NCBI RefSeq assembly: GCF_022511585.1
Contig: NZ_JAKWBN010000004.1
Location: 124,001 to 188,000, forward strand
Length of the DNA: 64,000 bases
Reading direction: 5' to 3'
DNA from: Shimazuella soli
GTDB lineage: Bacteria; Bacillota; Bacilli; Thermoactinomycetales; Thermoactinomycetaceae
Positions 63,219-64,000 of the stretch are shown here, one piece after another (position 1 is the stretch's first letter; every line of letters begins with the position of its first letter). Below the pieces are notes generated by a model. That model worked only from the letters and a program-made list of their open reading frames with translations. It did not search any database and was not told the origin of the DNA. The position numbers were made by a program, and so were the translations under genes.

Positions 63219-63722
63219 ATGAACAAATCAATTAAAACCATTATTGCCACTACTTTTACAGTAGGAACTCTATTAGCTGGCATATCTCAAATCAGCTATG
63301 CCTATGCCTCTCCCATCACATCCACTCAACACCAAAATACACAACAACAGAATCATCAAAAATTAATTAAACAAACAAAGCAATTAGCTGCTGAAGGAAA
63401 AGTTATCAATAGCGAATCCTTTGGACTTGGCTCTACTCGTAACGCAATCGTAAAAAAATGGGGTAAACCTGAAGATTCTGATGCAAACACATTGTTTTAT
63501 GAAAAAAGGAAAATACTGTTTGAACTAAAAGCAAATAAAGTAACCTCCGTTGATAGTCTGGATAAAAGATTTCAGAGTATCAACGAAAAAGAAGTGAGAC
63601 AAGCACTAGGAAAACCAAATAAAGTGAAACATTATGAAGATGGAACGGAAGTCTATTACAAAGCTGGAAAACATACACTTCGTTTTGTATTTGGCACAAA
63701 TGTTGATGTTATTGTTGACTAA
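63219..63722 (+). CDS. YjgB-like DUF4309 secreted protein
   Basis: A 167-residue exported protein: signal peptide residues 1-30 (cleavage near AYA-S), then a domain of about 110 residues with GLGSTRNAIVKKWGKPEDSD and VRQALGKPNKVKHYEDGTEV, two similar halves typical of DUF4309. Function unknown. GGAGG lies 12 bases before the ATG. Confidence 0.85.
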   Translation: MNKSIKTIIATTFTVGTLLAGISQISYAYASPITSTQHQNTQQQNHQKLIKQTKQLAAEGKVINSESFGLGSTRNAIVKKWGKPEDSDANTLFYEKRKILFELKANKVTSVDSLDKRFQSINEKEVRQALGKPNKVKHYEDGTEVYYKAGKHTLRFVFGTNVDVIVD

Positions 63723-63729
63723 TTCACCT

Positions 63730-63758
63730 AAAAAGCGATTCAAATTGAATCGCTTTTT
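63730..63758 (+). terminator. terminator of the DUF4309 gene
   Basis: AAAAAGCGATTCAA pairs with TTGAATCGCTTTTT almost without a loop; strong T tail. Confidence 0.88.
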
Positions 63759-63775
63759 CATTTGTGTTAAATGCG

Positions 63776-63807
63776 TCGCCCCCACTGAGTACATCCAGCG
63801 GGGGCGG
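63776..63807. other. GC-rich hairpin
   Basis: CGCCCCC-A-CTG pairs with CAG-C-GGGGGCG around AGTACATC (one mismatch). No T tail. It is unlike the AT-rich surroundings and may belong to the element entering at the window end. Confidence 0.5.
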
Positions 63808-63925
63808 AAACAGGTTACGGCGATCCGAACAGTGTTCTAATCAAGCCGGTTTACCTGTTCACTTATTCTATTGTGAAATGGAAGGAAACTGGCGACCAAA
63901 TGGACTTTGATCGAGCCATTTCACC

Positions 63926-64000
63926 TCATTTGTCAATCTTCTCGCCACAGCGACAGCACAACTGTCCCTGTTGCTTCGTCCAAAGTTCATGGTAAAGGCC
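63926..64000 (-). CDS. possible C-terminal end of a cut-off gene
   Basis: An open frame runs in from the window edge and ends at TGA 63926. Its last residues are YHELWTKQQGQLCCRCGEKI followed by DK. The CxxCG and the setting recall the zinc-binding tail of HNH-type group II intron maturases, but 24 residues are too few to decide. Confidence 0.3.
   Translation of the reverse strand, partial: GLYHELWTKQQGQLCCRCGEKIDK

Overview
This window looks like a chromosomal segment of a low-GC, endospore-forming Bacillota, most likely a member of the Bacillales such as Thermoactinomycetaceae. The pointers are a Bacillus-type LexA, YneB- and YnzC-like genes, a YtaF-like sporulation membrane protein, a CtaG/cytochrome c pair, strong AGGAGG ribosome binding sites with frequent TTG/GTG starts, and many intrinsic terminators. 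The family assignment is inference; no rRNA, tRNA or CRISPR array was seen.

Layout. 0-13.4 kb is mostly ordinary: lexA (cut by the window edge), a Xer-type recombinase, a nucleotidyltransferase, two metallo-beta-lactamase-fold proteins, trhO, a 14-TM drug exporter, a cupredoxin-tailed membrane protein, a secreted thermolysin-like protease, and an overlapping adaA-adaB-alkA alkylation repair operon. 13.5-18.8 kb is a decayed island: a methionine-synthase-II-like gene is split into a C-terminal piece (13.6-14.0 kb) and an N-terminal piece (18.6-18.8 kb). Between them lie Tn3-family transposase and resolvase remnants plus an intact Rrf2 regulator, EamA exporter and zinc-free oxidoreductase. 18.9-25.6 kb holds an ArsR/SRPBCC operon with a striking paired operator, niaP, a secreted protein, TnpB and ABC-F remnants, a SUKH protein and an RRNPP-like regulator.

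26-33 kb has asparagine synthetase, flavodoxin-fold reductases, an M42 peptidase with yneB, ynzC, a decayed formylglycine-generating-enzyme-like gene and small proteins. 32.8-35.1 kb is a compact regulon: a QorB-like reductase, a FrnE/DsbA-like protein and an Rrf2 regulator are each preceded by the same operator, GTTGTAA-N9-TTACAAC. 35.2-37.5 kb carries a PadR regulator overlapping a BtrH-like protein, followed by a secreted crystallin-like protein.

37.5-44.6 kb is a second accessory zone: decayed VOC and methyltransferase genes, a 42-aa ORF, and a segment bounded by about 60-bp inverted repeats. That segment contains GC-rich small membrane proteins with perfect hairpins and a 59-aa ORF coupled to a pseudokinase-TM-TPR protein. 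Integrase and Tn3 fragments lie at and just beyond its right end. 44.6-64 kb returns to housekeeping and stress genes: fabF divergent from an MmyB-like regulator, exporters, GNATs, ctaG/cytochrome c, an orphan MurF-like ligase, a P450 beside a ketosynthase remnant, a LysR/MFS pair, ytaF and a GH25 lysozyme. At least nine recognisable genes are broken, so the accessory zones look like old insertions in decay.
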